Below are positions 1 through 7,433 of a DNA stretch of 11,603 bases, piece after piece (the stretch's first letter is position 1; each line of letters starts with the position of its first letter). Source of the DNA: an uncultured Geobacter sp. GTDB taxonomy: Bacteria > Desulfobacterota > Desulfuromonadia > Geobacterales > Geobacteraceae. The DNA lies in assembly GCA_937886325.1 (NCBI GenBank), contig CALABV010000236.1, positions 1 through 11,603 on the forward strand, written 5' to 3'. The position numbers were made by a program, and so were the translations under genes. The notes beneath the pieces are model-generated. The model had not been told where the DNA came from. It did no database searches and saw only the letters and a list, made by a program, of their open reading frames with translations.

Positions 1-1
1 G

Positions 2-840
2 CTGCTGGTGCAGAAGGTTCTGCGCCAGCTCATCGAGAGCTACGGCTTTGATCGGAACGACATTGATGTCGATTACAAACACCGCATAAGGGGCGGCAAA
101 CCAGCGAAAATTGATATTGCTATTTTTCGGCCTGATGCCGAGCACAACAACGATAACCTGCAGCGAATAATCGTTTGTAAAGACCAAAAAAAGCGCGACA
201 AGCTCCGCTCTATTTCCGAAGCAGAAACAGATCTCCGCGTACTCAAGGATTTGTTGGAGTTAATTCCCGGCGCGACCCTTGGGATGTGGACCAATGGCCA
301 GGAAGAGTTCTTGTTCCAGGTCGAGCGCACCCGCTTCGAGGTTCGAACCAAACCGCTAGGCGTTTGGCCTACACCCGGAGAGGCAACGGTCGACCTTGAG
401 CGCACAGGAGGAGTCATCCAGGTAAGCGCTGACGCGGAAGGCCTCGAAGATGCTCTTTCCCGTTGTTTCCTCTACCTTTCCAGCAATCAGAACATTGGAT
501 TAGGCGATAAGGCTGGTTTTCAACAGCTCGCTTTAATTCTTTTCTCAAAAATCTATGACGAAACAAAACCTGCTGGTGAGAGACTCTTTTGGATCAAAGG
601 CGAAGAGCCCTTTACTCAAGAAGGCCAAGAAGCCATCCAGCAGAGGATAGTCTCTTGTATAGAGGGGGCAATTGCATGGAAACCCAATCTCCTTGAACAA
701 GGCTGGACTCTGAATCTAAGGCCAAACCAAACTGCTCGCGTGGTCATGGAACTGGCTCGTTACTCCCTGAGCGAAACACTTCCTCGTTACAGAACCGGAG
801 CTTTCAGATCAGTTGCACGCTATGTAATGGACGGCAAAGA
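2..840. other. AT-richer segment within the methyltransferase gene
   Basis: This part of the gene uses more A/T-ending codons than the rest. Counting by hand, 541-600 is 23/60 G+C and 781-840 is 29/60, against 37/60 for 841-900 and 39/60 for 1441-1500. The step falls where the N-terminal region ends and the SAM-binding fold begins. It may be a recombination breakpoint. Confidence 0.55.
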
Positions 841-1909
841 TGGCCGTTACCCTACACCGCTCAACGTGGCCGAAATGGCTGTGGAGATGCTCGACCCGCA
901 GCCAGGCGAACGCATTATGGATTGTTCCAGCGGCACCGGCACCTTCCTGGCCATGACTGCCGCGCACATCTTCAAGAAGAAACTGGCCGCCATGGGCACC
1001 ACGCCTGAAGAGGCCACCAACGAACAGATCCGCCAGGCGCAAAACGAAACCGCCGCCTGGGCGGCCAGCAACGCTTTAGGCTGCGATATCGATCCCTTCC
1101 TGGCCGTTGCCAGCCGCATGAACCTGCTTTTCACCACCGGCAATCCGGGCCGCGTGTTCCGCATCGATGCCCGCACCTTCCCGGATGGAGATCAAGAGGG
1201 CATTGAAATAGCTCGGCAAAGCATGCCACTCGGTAGCATGGATGTGGTTTTGCTTAATCCCTGGTTCTCCACCAAAAACACGGTGACCGATTCTTCCATC
1301 CTTGAACGCTATGACTTGGGCAACAACTGGGAGCGCGACGAGGAAGGTGGATTCCGCAATACCGGCAATCTGAGCACCGGAGGCGTCCCGCCCGAGATTC
1401 TGTTTATCGAACGCGCCCTGCAGTGGGTGAAGCCCGGCACCGGCCGCGTGGGCATCCTGCTACCCGACGGCTTGCTGGGCAATCCCGGTGATGAATACGT
1501 GCGCTGGTGGATTCTGCGTCACTGCGAGGTCATGGCCTCGGTTGACCTGCCGGTGGAGCCCTTCAAGGTCACCGTCAAGGAGTACGGCCTGACTCCTGCC
1601 TTGCCAAGTCTGTTGGTGCTACGCCGCCGCAGCCAAGAAGAACTGATTAACACCGAGCATCCCGAATACAAGGTCTTCATGGCCGTGGTGGATCGGGCTG
1701 GTGTCGATGCCCGGGGGAATCTCCTGTTTCAGCGAGCCCCAGATGGTGAAGAGCTGGTTTTCGATGAGGAAGTGATTGAGCGGGTTCGTGAAGGCGGCGA
1801 AGTGGAAATCCGCCGGACCACGCGCCGCAACCGCCGTATTCATGACGAGCTGCCGCTGGTGGCAGAGAAATACAAGGAATTCCGCGCAACCGGCGAGGTG
1901 ACGTTATGA
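2..1909 (+). CDS. mad2: N6-adenine DNA methyltransferase, HsdM-like (MADS MAD2-type), 5' partial
   Basis: This gene encodes the modification subunit, which would transfer a methyl group from SAM to adenine in host DNA, guided by the S subunit encoded next. Residues are numbered from the GTG at 8. SAM-binding motif I is DCSSGTGTFL (305-314), followed by an acidic motif CDID. The catalytic motif IV is NPWF (417-420), where NPPF is usual. Residues 1 to about 100 resemble the N-terminal domain of type I R subunits: D36 is followed by a strand ending V56-C57-K58, so the Glu of the nuclease D...ExK motif is missing and cleavage activity is unlikely. The frame is open to the left edge and no ribosome site is visible before the GTG, so the true start probably lies upstream. 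The first ~840 bases are AT-richer than the remainder. The stop overlaps the S gene start. Calling it a methyltransferase is secure. The MAD2 label rests on context and memory. Confidence 0.88.
   Translation: MLVQKVLRQLIESYGFDRNDIDVDYKHRIRGGKPAKIDIAIFRPDAEHNNDNLQRIIVCKDQKKRDKLRSISEAETDLRVLKDLLELIPGATLGMWTNGQEEFLFQVERTRFEVRTKPLGVWPTPGEATVDLERTGGVIQVSADAEGLEDALSRCFLYLSSNQNIGLGDKAGFQQLALILFSKIYDETKPAGERLFWIKGEEPFTQEGQEAIQQRIVSCIEGAIAWKPNLLEQGWTLNLRPNQTARVVMELARYSLSETLPRYRTGAFRSVARYVMDGKDGRYPTPLNVAEMAVEMLDPQPGERIMDCSSGTGTFLAMTAAHIFKKKLAAMGTTPEEATNEQIRQAQNETAAWAASNALGCDIDPFLAVASRMNLLFTTGNPGRVFRIDARTFPDGDQEGIEIARQSMPLGSMDVVLLNPWFSTKNTVTDSSILERYDLGNNWERDEEGGFRNTGNLSTGGVPPEILFIERALQWVKPGTGRVGILLPDGLLGNPGDEYVRWWILRHCEVMASVDLPVEPFKVTVKEYGLTPALPSLLVLRRRSQEELINTEHPEYKVFMAVVDRAGVDARGNLLFQRAPDGEELVFDEEVIERVREGGEVEIRRTTRRNRRIHDELPLVAEKYKEFRATGEVTL
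1895..1909 (+). promoter_or_regulatory. Ribosome binding site and ATGA overlap, methyltransferase to S gene
   Basis: GAGGTG at 1895-1900 lies five bases before the ATG at 1906. That ATG overlaps the TGA stop (1907-1909) of the methyltransferase gene. This fixes the S gene start and implies translational coupling, which suits two subunits of one complex. Confidence 0.75.
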
Positions 1910-3240
1910 GCAGGAAGTTTCAATGTAAAGCTGTACCAAGTACTTGGCTCGAAAGCAACGGAAGACGCCTAGATTGCGGCCCATATTTGTCCGGAGCGAT
2001 GGAGGCTAGAGAACTGCTTCGAAGACTACCTGCAGTTAAAGAACCGCTTTCATCGATTACGATGGGAATCTACCATGCTGGTCGGGAAAGCCGGTTGTGG
2101 GTCGAAACTGACGAATATGGTGTTCCGTTTATGGGGAGCACTGATGTTCTTGCGTCGGATCTTTCGAGTTTACCTCTGATCTCAAAGAAACAAGTACGAG
2201 CAAATCCGAACTTCACCATTCGACCTGGCTGGACGCTTATTACTCGTTCTGGAACTATCGGAAGAATGGCATATGCACGCAATGACATGGATGGAGTGGC
2301 ATGTTCCGAACATGTAATGCGCGTAGTGCCAGATACGTCTAAAGTAAAACCTGGATATATTTACGCTTACCTGTCGAGCAAGTTTGGTCTCCCCATAGTG
2401 CTATCAGGGACTTATGGATCAATAATTCAGAGTATTGAACCTCACCATATATCAGACTTACCTGTTCCTCGTCTGGGTGAAGTGGAAGATCAAGTGCATG
2501 AGTTGGTTCAACAAGCATCTGATTTACGCACCGATGCGAATGAATTGATTGCCGCGCAGGTGAAATCACTTGAAGAAGAGATCGCAGGTGGCCCCATTAT
2601 CTGGGAGCACAAGAAACCTCAGTCCTTCAGCATTGAAGCCAGGTCTATATCAAGCTTTGCCAGAAGATTAGATGCTTTTCATCACATTGGATTTGTCGGT
2701 GAAGCTGAGAAAAAGGCTTGCGTTCCGTTAATCGAGATTTCTGCGGTAGCAGACGCACTGCGCCCTCCCATATTTAAAAGGGTTCATGTTCAGGAGGGAG
2801 GGTACGAGTTTCTTGGTGGTGCCGATGTCATGACCATGGCCCAAAATAGCGATGTCAGCATATCTGCCAACACGAAGAATATTGATAAATTTATAGTCAA
2901 ACCAGGACAGGTGTTGTTTCAGTGCGTTGGACAGAGATATGGGATTTTTGGAAAGCCTACACTTGCAAACAGAAACCTCATAGGAAAAGCTGTTTCTGAA
3001 CACCAGATTAGGATCATTCCGCACGATGTTAAAGATGCTGGATATATCAGCATTTATTTGGCTACCGGATTCGGTCTACGTTTTTTGCTGAAAAATTCTT
3101 CTGGGACATCAATTCCTGTATTACAGGAGGACGGGGCCAGGAAAATCCAAATTTATTGGCCTGATCAGGAAAAGAGACGTGCCATCAGCATAATCGCCGA
3201 AAATGCTTGGGAAAATCGGGCTCGAGCTATAGAGCTTGAA
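1906..3240. other. AT-richer segment covering the S gene
   Basis: Composition drops at the S gene start and recovers in its last ~60 bases. By hand count, 2041-2100 is 32/60 G+C, 2881-2940 is 22/60 and 3181-3240 is 29/60, against 40/60 for 3241-3300 and 42/60 for 4261-4320. This fits replacement of the specificity region with DNA from another source. Confidence 0.6.
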
Positions 3241-3291
3241 GACCAGGCTCGCACCCTCGTCGAGCGCACCATTGAGGAGGGAGGCCGCTAA
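1906..3291 (+). CDS. mad5: Type I-like specificity subunit HsdS (MADS MAD5-type)
   Basis: This is the DNA-recognition subunit expected to direct the upstream methyltransferase to a bipartite site. The 461-residue product has the usual HsdS plan of two target-recognition domains, each followed by a helical spacer. TRD1 covers about 1-190 and ends in GTYGSIIQSIEPHHISDLPV (168-187), a common S-subunit signature. Helix 1 covers about 192-235. TRD2 covers about 245-416 and ends near YWPDQEKRR. Helix 2 covers about 420-458. The two helices are alike in pattern (charged residues alternating with Ala/Leu), giving the internal pseudo-symmetry typical of full-length HsdS. The gene overlaps its neighbours on both sides. 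It is markedly AT-richer than the downstream genes until its last ~60 bases, as expected for an often-exchanged specificity gene. The target sequence cannot be read from the protein. The S-subunit call is firm. The MAD5 name is by context. Confidence 0.87.
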   Translation: MSRKFQCKAVPSTWLESNGRRLDCGPYLSGAMEARELLRRLPAVKEPLSSITMGIYHAGRESRLWVETDEYGVPFMGSTDVLASDLSSLPLISKKQVRANPNFTIRPGWTLITRSGTIGRMAYARNDMDGVACSEHVMRVVPDTSKVKPGYIYAYLSSKFGLPIVLSGTYGSIIQSIEPHHISDLPVPRLGEVEDQVHELVQQASDLRTDANELIAAQVKSLEEEIAGGPIIWEHKKPQSFSIEARSISSFARRLDAFHHIGFVGEAEKKACVPLIEISAVADALRPPIFKRVHVQEGGYEFLGGADVMTMAQNSDVSISANTKNIDKFIVKPGQVLFQCVGQRYGIFGKPTLANRNLIGKAVSEHQIRIIPHDVKDAGYISIYLATGFGLRFLLKNSSGTSIPVLQEDGARKIQIYWPDQEKRRAISIIAENAWENRARAIELEDQARTLVERTIEEGGR

Positions 3292-3293
3292 TG
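3274..3293 (+). promoter_or_regulatory. Strong ribosome binding site and TAATG overlap, S gene to kinase gene
   Basis: A double Shine-Dalgarno purine run, GAGGAGGGAGG at 3274-3284, precedes the ATG at 3291 by six bases. The TAA stop of the S gene (3289-3291) shares one base with this ATG. It is the strongest ribosome site in the window and supports the chosen start of the 1380-residue protein. Confidence 0.78.
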
Positions 3294-6200
3294 GCGAAGG
3301 TCATACCCATCGGGCAACCCGCGAACGAATCTGAACGCCAGGCCATCGGTTTCCTTCGGGATCATCTGCCTGATGGCTGGCTGATTTTCCACAACTTCGA
3401 GATGCGCCAGGGTGAGGAGGTGTTCGAAATCGACATCGCCATCCTCGCGCCTCACGCGGTGTATCTGGTGGATGTCAAAGGGACGCGGGGCAACATCGAT
3501 GTGTATGGCTCCAAGTGGTATCCCGAGGGGAGGCAGCCGTTCTTCTCGCCGCTGGCCAAGCTGCGCAGCCACGCCAAGACCATGGCTACCATCATCCGCG
3601 AGAGCAACACCGGCCTGATCGAGCTGCGCAAGGCCCATGTGCATGCCGCCGTGCTGCTCACCGCCGATGACGCCGCCGTGTTTGACCAGGCGGGCATCGA
3701 CAGCCCGGACGTGACTGATTACAAGCACTGCCTGAAATACTTCCGCGACGCGAGCCGCATCCCGGACAACCGGCTGGATAACATCACTCGCTTCCACTCC
3801 CAGATCGCCAAGGCGATCACCGGCAACGCCAAACCTAAGAGCGCCGCCTTGGTGTTCCGCGACTGGCAGGTTGAAGAGAAGCTGGGCGGCACCGACCGCT
3901 ACACCGAATATCGCGCCAAGCACAATCTGTTGGGTAAGAGTGGCGGCATGGCCCGCCTGCGGGTCTATCAGGCCGACCCTTACCAGGACGAGGCTGCCCG
4001 CAAGGAAGAGTTCAAGAAGATCAGCAACGCCTATCGCGCCGTGGCGCACATGCCGACCCACGCCAACGTGCTGGCGGTGAAGGATCTGTTCGTCTCCGAC
4101 GATGAAGATAAGGTGGTGCTGGTCACCGAAGACCTGCCTGGCCAGGCCCTGCGTCTGCACATCAACAAGGCCTCTCTGGCGCTGACCTTTGACCAGAAGC
4201 TCCAGGTGATGCGCGACGTGCTGTCGGCCTTGGACCATGCGCACCGGCACGAGGTGATCCACCGCAATCTCACCCCGGACGCCATTCTGGTGACCAAGGG
4301 CGGCCAGGCCCGGGTGACGGGTTTCGATTTCGCCCGGGTGGGCAAGAACCGCACCTCCACCATCGCCGATCAGGTGGTGGATGACCTGGAAGCCGCCTAT
4401 CAGGCTCCGGAGTGTTTCAAGGACCCGACCCAGGCCAGCATCGCCTCCGACCTCTACGCCGCCGGACTGATCTTTTACGAGCTGCTGACCGGCGAACTGC
4501 CCTTTGAAAGCGTCGACCAGATGATGGAGGCCGACGGCCGGTTCCCGATGAAGCCCTCGGAACACAAGCCGGACCTGCCCAAGGGGATCGACGAGTGGCT
4601 GCAGAAGTTCTGCGAGTTCGACCCCGAGGAACGGCATACCAGCGCGGCCATCGCCCGCAAGGGCCTGGATGACCTGATCCTGCCCGAGGCCAAGAATGAC
4701 TCCGCCCCGGATGTGAGCGGCCCGGCCGTGGTCGTGCCGCAGCTCCCCGATAACCTGATGAACCTGCCGCAGGATTTCATCCTGGCGGATCGCTTCCGCA
4801 TTCAGAAGAAGCTGGGCAGCGGTGGCTTCGGCGTGGCTTACAAAGTGTTCGATTCCCTGGGCGATGTGGTGCGGGTCATCAAGCTGGTGACCAAAGACCG
4901 CCGCAGCGTGTACGAGCGGCTGCGTCGGGAATACAAGACCCTGACCAATCTGCCCGACCACCCGCATGTGGTGAAGGTGATCTGGGCGGACCGCATGGCC
5001 GACGCCAAGCAGACGCCGTACATCGTCTTTGAGTATGTGGAAGGTCTGGATGTCTCCGATCTGATCGATGCCGAGGCGCTGTCGCTGGATGATGCCGTGC
5101 GCATCGTGCGCGAGGCCGCCGATGGGCTGGCCCATCTACACAAGCACGGGGTCTATCATCAGGACGTCAAGCCCTCCAACCTGCTGTGGACCGATAAGGG
5201 CGTCCGCATCATCGATTTCAACGTTGCGGTCTCCGAGAACGATGAGGTTCAAGGCGGTGGCGGCACACGCCGTTACCTGCCGCCGGATTACGATTACAAC
5301 TCCGAGCCGGATGCTTCGGATCGGATGGACCGTGATCTCTACGCCCTGGGCGTCTCCTTCTATGAGTGCCTGACCGGCAAGTATCCGTTCGACGACCCCA
5401 CGCCGCCGATCAAGACTCAGCCCAAGGACCCCAAGCAGTTCAAAGGTTGCGCCGACCTCAGTTCGTCGCTGGTCAATGTGCTGGTGAAGATGATCGCGCC
5501 GGAGCGCAAGGATCGCTTCGCATCTGTCGATGAGTTCTTGACCGCCATGGCCGAGGTCAAGCGCCTGCGCTCGGTGCTGACCACCGGCGAGATTGGTGCC
5601 GGACCCAAGGTGGTGTCCAAGCTGGGCTTCGAGCCGACCAAACCCAACACCAACCCCTTTGTCACCCACCTGCTGACCCTCTACAGCCAGAGTCAGGTAT
5701 CCAACGCGGGCACCCGTGGCCTCGACGAAGTTGGCAAGGCCACCTACGTGCCGACCTATCTGGATGAGAAGCTCAAGCCCGCGCTGCTCAAGGGCGAGTT
5801 CCGCCTGGTCATCATCAGCGGTAACGCCGGTGACGGTAAGACGGCCTTCATTCAGCAGTTCGAGGCCTTTGCCGAAAGCAAGGGCGCACAGATGCAACGC
5901 GGCGCGAATGGGGCTGTGTTCCAGCTCAAGGGGCATACCTACCAGAGCAACTATGACGGCAGCCAGGATGAAGGCGACGAGCGCAACGATGCCGTGCTGC
6001 AGAAGTTTTTTGCCCCCTTCGCGGGCAAGGACGCCTCCGGCTGGCCCGAGAATCAGACCCGCCTGATCGCCATCAACGAGGGGCGGCTGGTCGATTTCTT
6101 CCTTGAGCACGAAGAGGAGTTCCCGCTGCTCGCCAAGCAGATCCAGCAGGGCCTGGCCGGAGCCGCTCCGGAGGGCGGCATCGCGGTCATCAACCTCAAC

Positions 6201-7433
6201 CTGCGGTCGGTGGTCGCCGAACCCGAGGAAGGCCAGCCTTCGATTCTGGAGCGGCTCATTGCCCGCATGACGCAGCAGGAATACTGGCAGGCCTGCGAGA
6301 AGTGTGACCTCAAGGGCAAGTGCTTTGCCTACCATAACGCCCGGACCTTCCAGGACCCGGTTGCCGGACCCAAGGTGATCGAGCGTCTGAAGATGCTCTA
6401 CACCATTACCCACCTGCGCGGGCGACTGCACATCACCATGCGCGACCTACGTTCGGCGCTGGCCTTCATGCTGGTGGGCACCCAGGACTGCAACGGCATT
6501 CACCAGCTCTATCAGAACGGTGGTGAGGAGACCCAGAATCGCATCCTTGACGGTTTCTATTTCAACTCGTGGCTTGGCGGGGCGGAAGGCTCCAATGACC
6601 GACTAATTGCCCTGCTGCGCGAGATCGATGTTGCCGAAGTCAGCAACCCCGATCTGGACCGCGAGCTTGGCTTCCTCAATCCCAAGACCAAGGCCATGAG
6701 CCGCTTCTCGTTCGCGGAGCGGGCCGGATATGACAATGAACTGGTGGAGACGCTGTTTGGCAGTCTGCCTCGCGATTACTCATCGAAGAACCGTGCTCGA
6801 TTGATCGCCAAGCACCGGAATTATCTCTCGCACATGCGCCGTCGCCATTTCTTTGAACGACGAGACATCGGCTGGAAGGAGATGCTGCCTTACGGAAGCA
6901 TCGATCCTTTCCTGGATGCCATTGAGCAGCCGGGCGCGAAAAGCGCCGATGAGGTAACCGCCATTCTCCGGGCCATCAACCGGGGCGAAGGCTTGAGCGA
7001 TCCGGCACGGCTGGGCAACCAGTTGGCGCTGCGTGTTCGCCAGGTGGATAAAGGCACCATCCGCAGTTACCGCCTCTTTGACGGCGACCATTTCACGCTC
7101 CGCACCGAGCAGGAAACGGCGGCTCATCCTTTCCTCGAGTGCCTGTCTCAGGCGCTGGTGCTGCTTTACGACTCCGGCGACGGCCACAAAGCCAGCCTGC
7201 GCATCAATCTCGACATCTATGAAATGCTGATGCGGCTCAACAACGGCTACCGTCCCAGCATCGAGGAGCAGGAAGGTTTCTACCTGAGCCTGGCGGTGTT
7301 CAAAAACGTTCTATCCGCCGCTCCCTATCAGGAAGTGCTCCTCACCGAAAGCGGCTTCGAATTCTTCCAGATCCGGCGCGACGACAAAGGCATCCTGCAT
7401 CTGGGAAAGGTAAGCAGGAGGGCTGAAGCATGA
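3291..7433 (+). CDS. mad6: NERD / pseudokinase / Ser-Thr kinase / P-loop ATPase fusion (MADS MAD6-type, PglW-like)
   Basis: This 1380-residue protein probably links sensing, signalling and DNA attack in the system. Residues about 10-120 form a NERD domain (a PD-(D/E)XK nuclease-like fold) with D48 and D61-V-K63-G. Residues about 190-460 form a first kinase fold that has lost its active site: HRN (324-326) replaces HRD, GFD (344-346) replaces DFG, and there is no glycine loop, although APE (372-374) remains. Residues about 497-775 form a second kinase with glycine loop LGSGGFG (508-514), K531, H623-Q-D625, K627 and N630; its DFG is DFN (642-644) and its APE is PPD (664-666). From about 800 onward lies an ATPase domain with Walker A GNAGDGKT (844-851), a strand LIAINEG (925-931), a possible zinc cluster C1002/C1005/C1011/H1015, and an Arg at 1051 in a sensor-2-like position. 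This last part resembles DptF. PglW of type 2 BREX shares the NERD-kinase arrangement, but no PglZ or PglY lies beside it. Both ends overlap neighbouring genes. Confidence 0.85.
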   Translation: MAKVIPIGQPANESERQAIGFLRDHLPDGWLIFHNFEMRQGEEVFEIDIAILAPHAVYLVDVKGTRGNIDVYGSKWYPEGRQPFFSPLAKLRSHAKTMATIIRESNTGLIELRKAHVHAAVLLTADDAAVFDQAGIDSPDVTDYKHCLKYFRDASRIPDNRLDNITRFHSQIAKAITGNAKPKSAALVFRDWQVEEKLGGTDRYTEYRAKHNLLGKSGGMARLRVYQADPYQDEAARKEEFKKISNAYRAVAHMPTHANVLAVKDLFVSDDEDKVVLVTEDLPGQALRLHINKASLALTFDQKLQVMRDVLSALDHAHRHEVIHRNLTPDAILVTKGGQARVTGFDFARVGKNRTSTIADQVVDDLEAAYQAPECFKDPTQASIASDLYAAGLIFYELLTGELPFESVDQMMEADGRFPMKPSEHKPDLPKGIDEWLQKFCEFDPEERHTSAAIARKGLDDLILPEAKNDSAPDVSGPAVVVPQLPDNLMNLPQDFILADRFRIQKKLGSGGFGVAYKVFDSLGDVVRVIKLVTKDRRSVYERLRREYKTLTNLPDHPHVVKVIWADRMADAKQTPYIVFEYVEGLDVSDLIDAEALSLDDAVRIVREAADGLAHLHKHGVYHQDVKPSNLLWTDKGVRIIDFNVAVSENDEVQGGGGTRRYLPPDYDYNSEPDASDRMDRDLYALGVSFYECLTGKYPFDDPTPPIKTQPKDPKQFKGCADLSSSLVNVLVKMIAPERKDRFASVDEFLTAMAEVKRLRSVLTTGEIGAGPKVVSKLGFEPTKPNTNPFVTHLLTLYSQSQVSNAGTRGLDEVGKATYVPTYLDEKLKPALLKGEFRLVIISGNAGDGKTAFIQQFEAFAESKGAQMQRGANGAVFQLKGHTYQSNYDGSQDEGDERNDAVLQKFFAPFAGKDASGWPENQTRLIAINEGRLVDFFLEHEEEFPLLAKQIQQGLAGAAPEGGIAVINLNLRSVVAEPEEGQPSILERLIARMTQQEYWQACEKCDLKGKCFAYHNARTFQDPVAGPKVIERLKMLYTITHLRGRLHITMRDLRSALAFMLVGTQDCNGIHQLYQNGGEETQNRILDGFYFNSWLGGAEGSNDRLIALLREIDVAEVSNPDLDRELGFLNPKTKAMSRFSFAERAGYDNELVETLFGSLPRDYSSKNRARLIAKHRNYLSHMRRRHFFERRDIGWKEMLPYGSIDPFLDAIEQPGAKSADEVTAILRAINRGEGLSDPARLGNQLALRVRQVDKGTIRSYRLFDGDHFTLRTEQETAAHPFLECLSQALVLLYDSGDGHKASLRINLDIYEMLMRLNNGYRPSIEEQEGFYLSLAVFKNVLSAAPYQEVLLTESGFEFFQIRRDDKGILHLGKVSRRAEA
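7416..7433 (+). promoter_or_regulatory. Ribosome binding site and ATGA overlap, kinase gene to MAD7-like gene
   Basis: AGGAGGG at 7416-7422 lies seven bases before the ATG at 7430, which overlaps the TGA stop (7431-7433) of the kinase gene. This supports the start and translational coupling. Confidence 0.75.

Noticed and set aside
2..3291. Classical type I restriction-modification system.
   Set aside because: M and S subunits are present, but no HsdR with a helicase domain follows. The position is taken by the kinase/ATPase gene in the same overlapping operon.
3288..6431. Very long minus-strand open frames (615 and 431 codons) opposite the kinase gene.
   Set aside because: They lie in one frame exactly opposite a gene with clear kinase and ATPase motifs. 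Their products are low-complexity (His, Gln, Gly, Val rich) with no motif. They arise from GC-rich third positions on the plus strand.
3291..7433. Assignment to type 2 BREX because of the PglW-like NERD-kinase architecture.
   Set aside because: No PglZ, PglY, BrxD or PglX-type stand-alone methyltransferase is present. The methyltransferase here works with a separate S subunit, and the downstream genes do not fit BREX.
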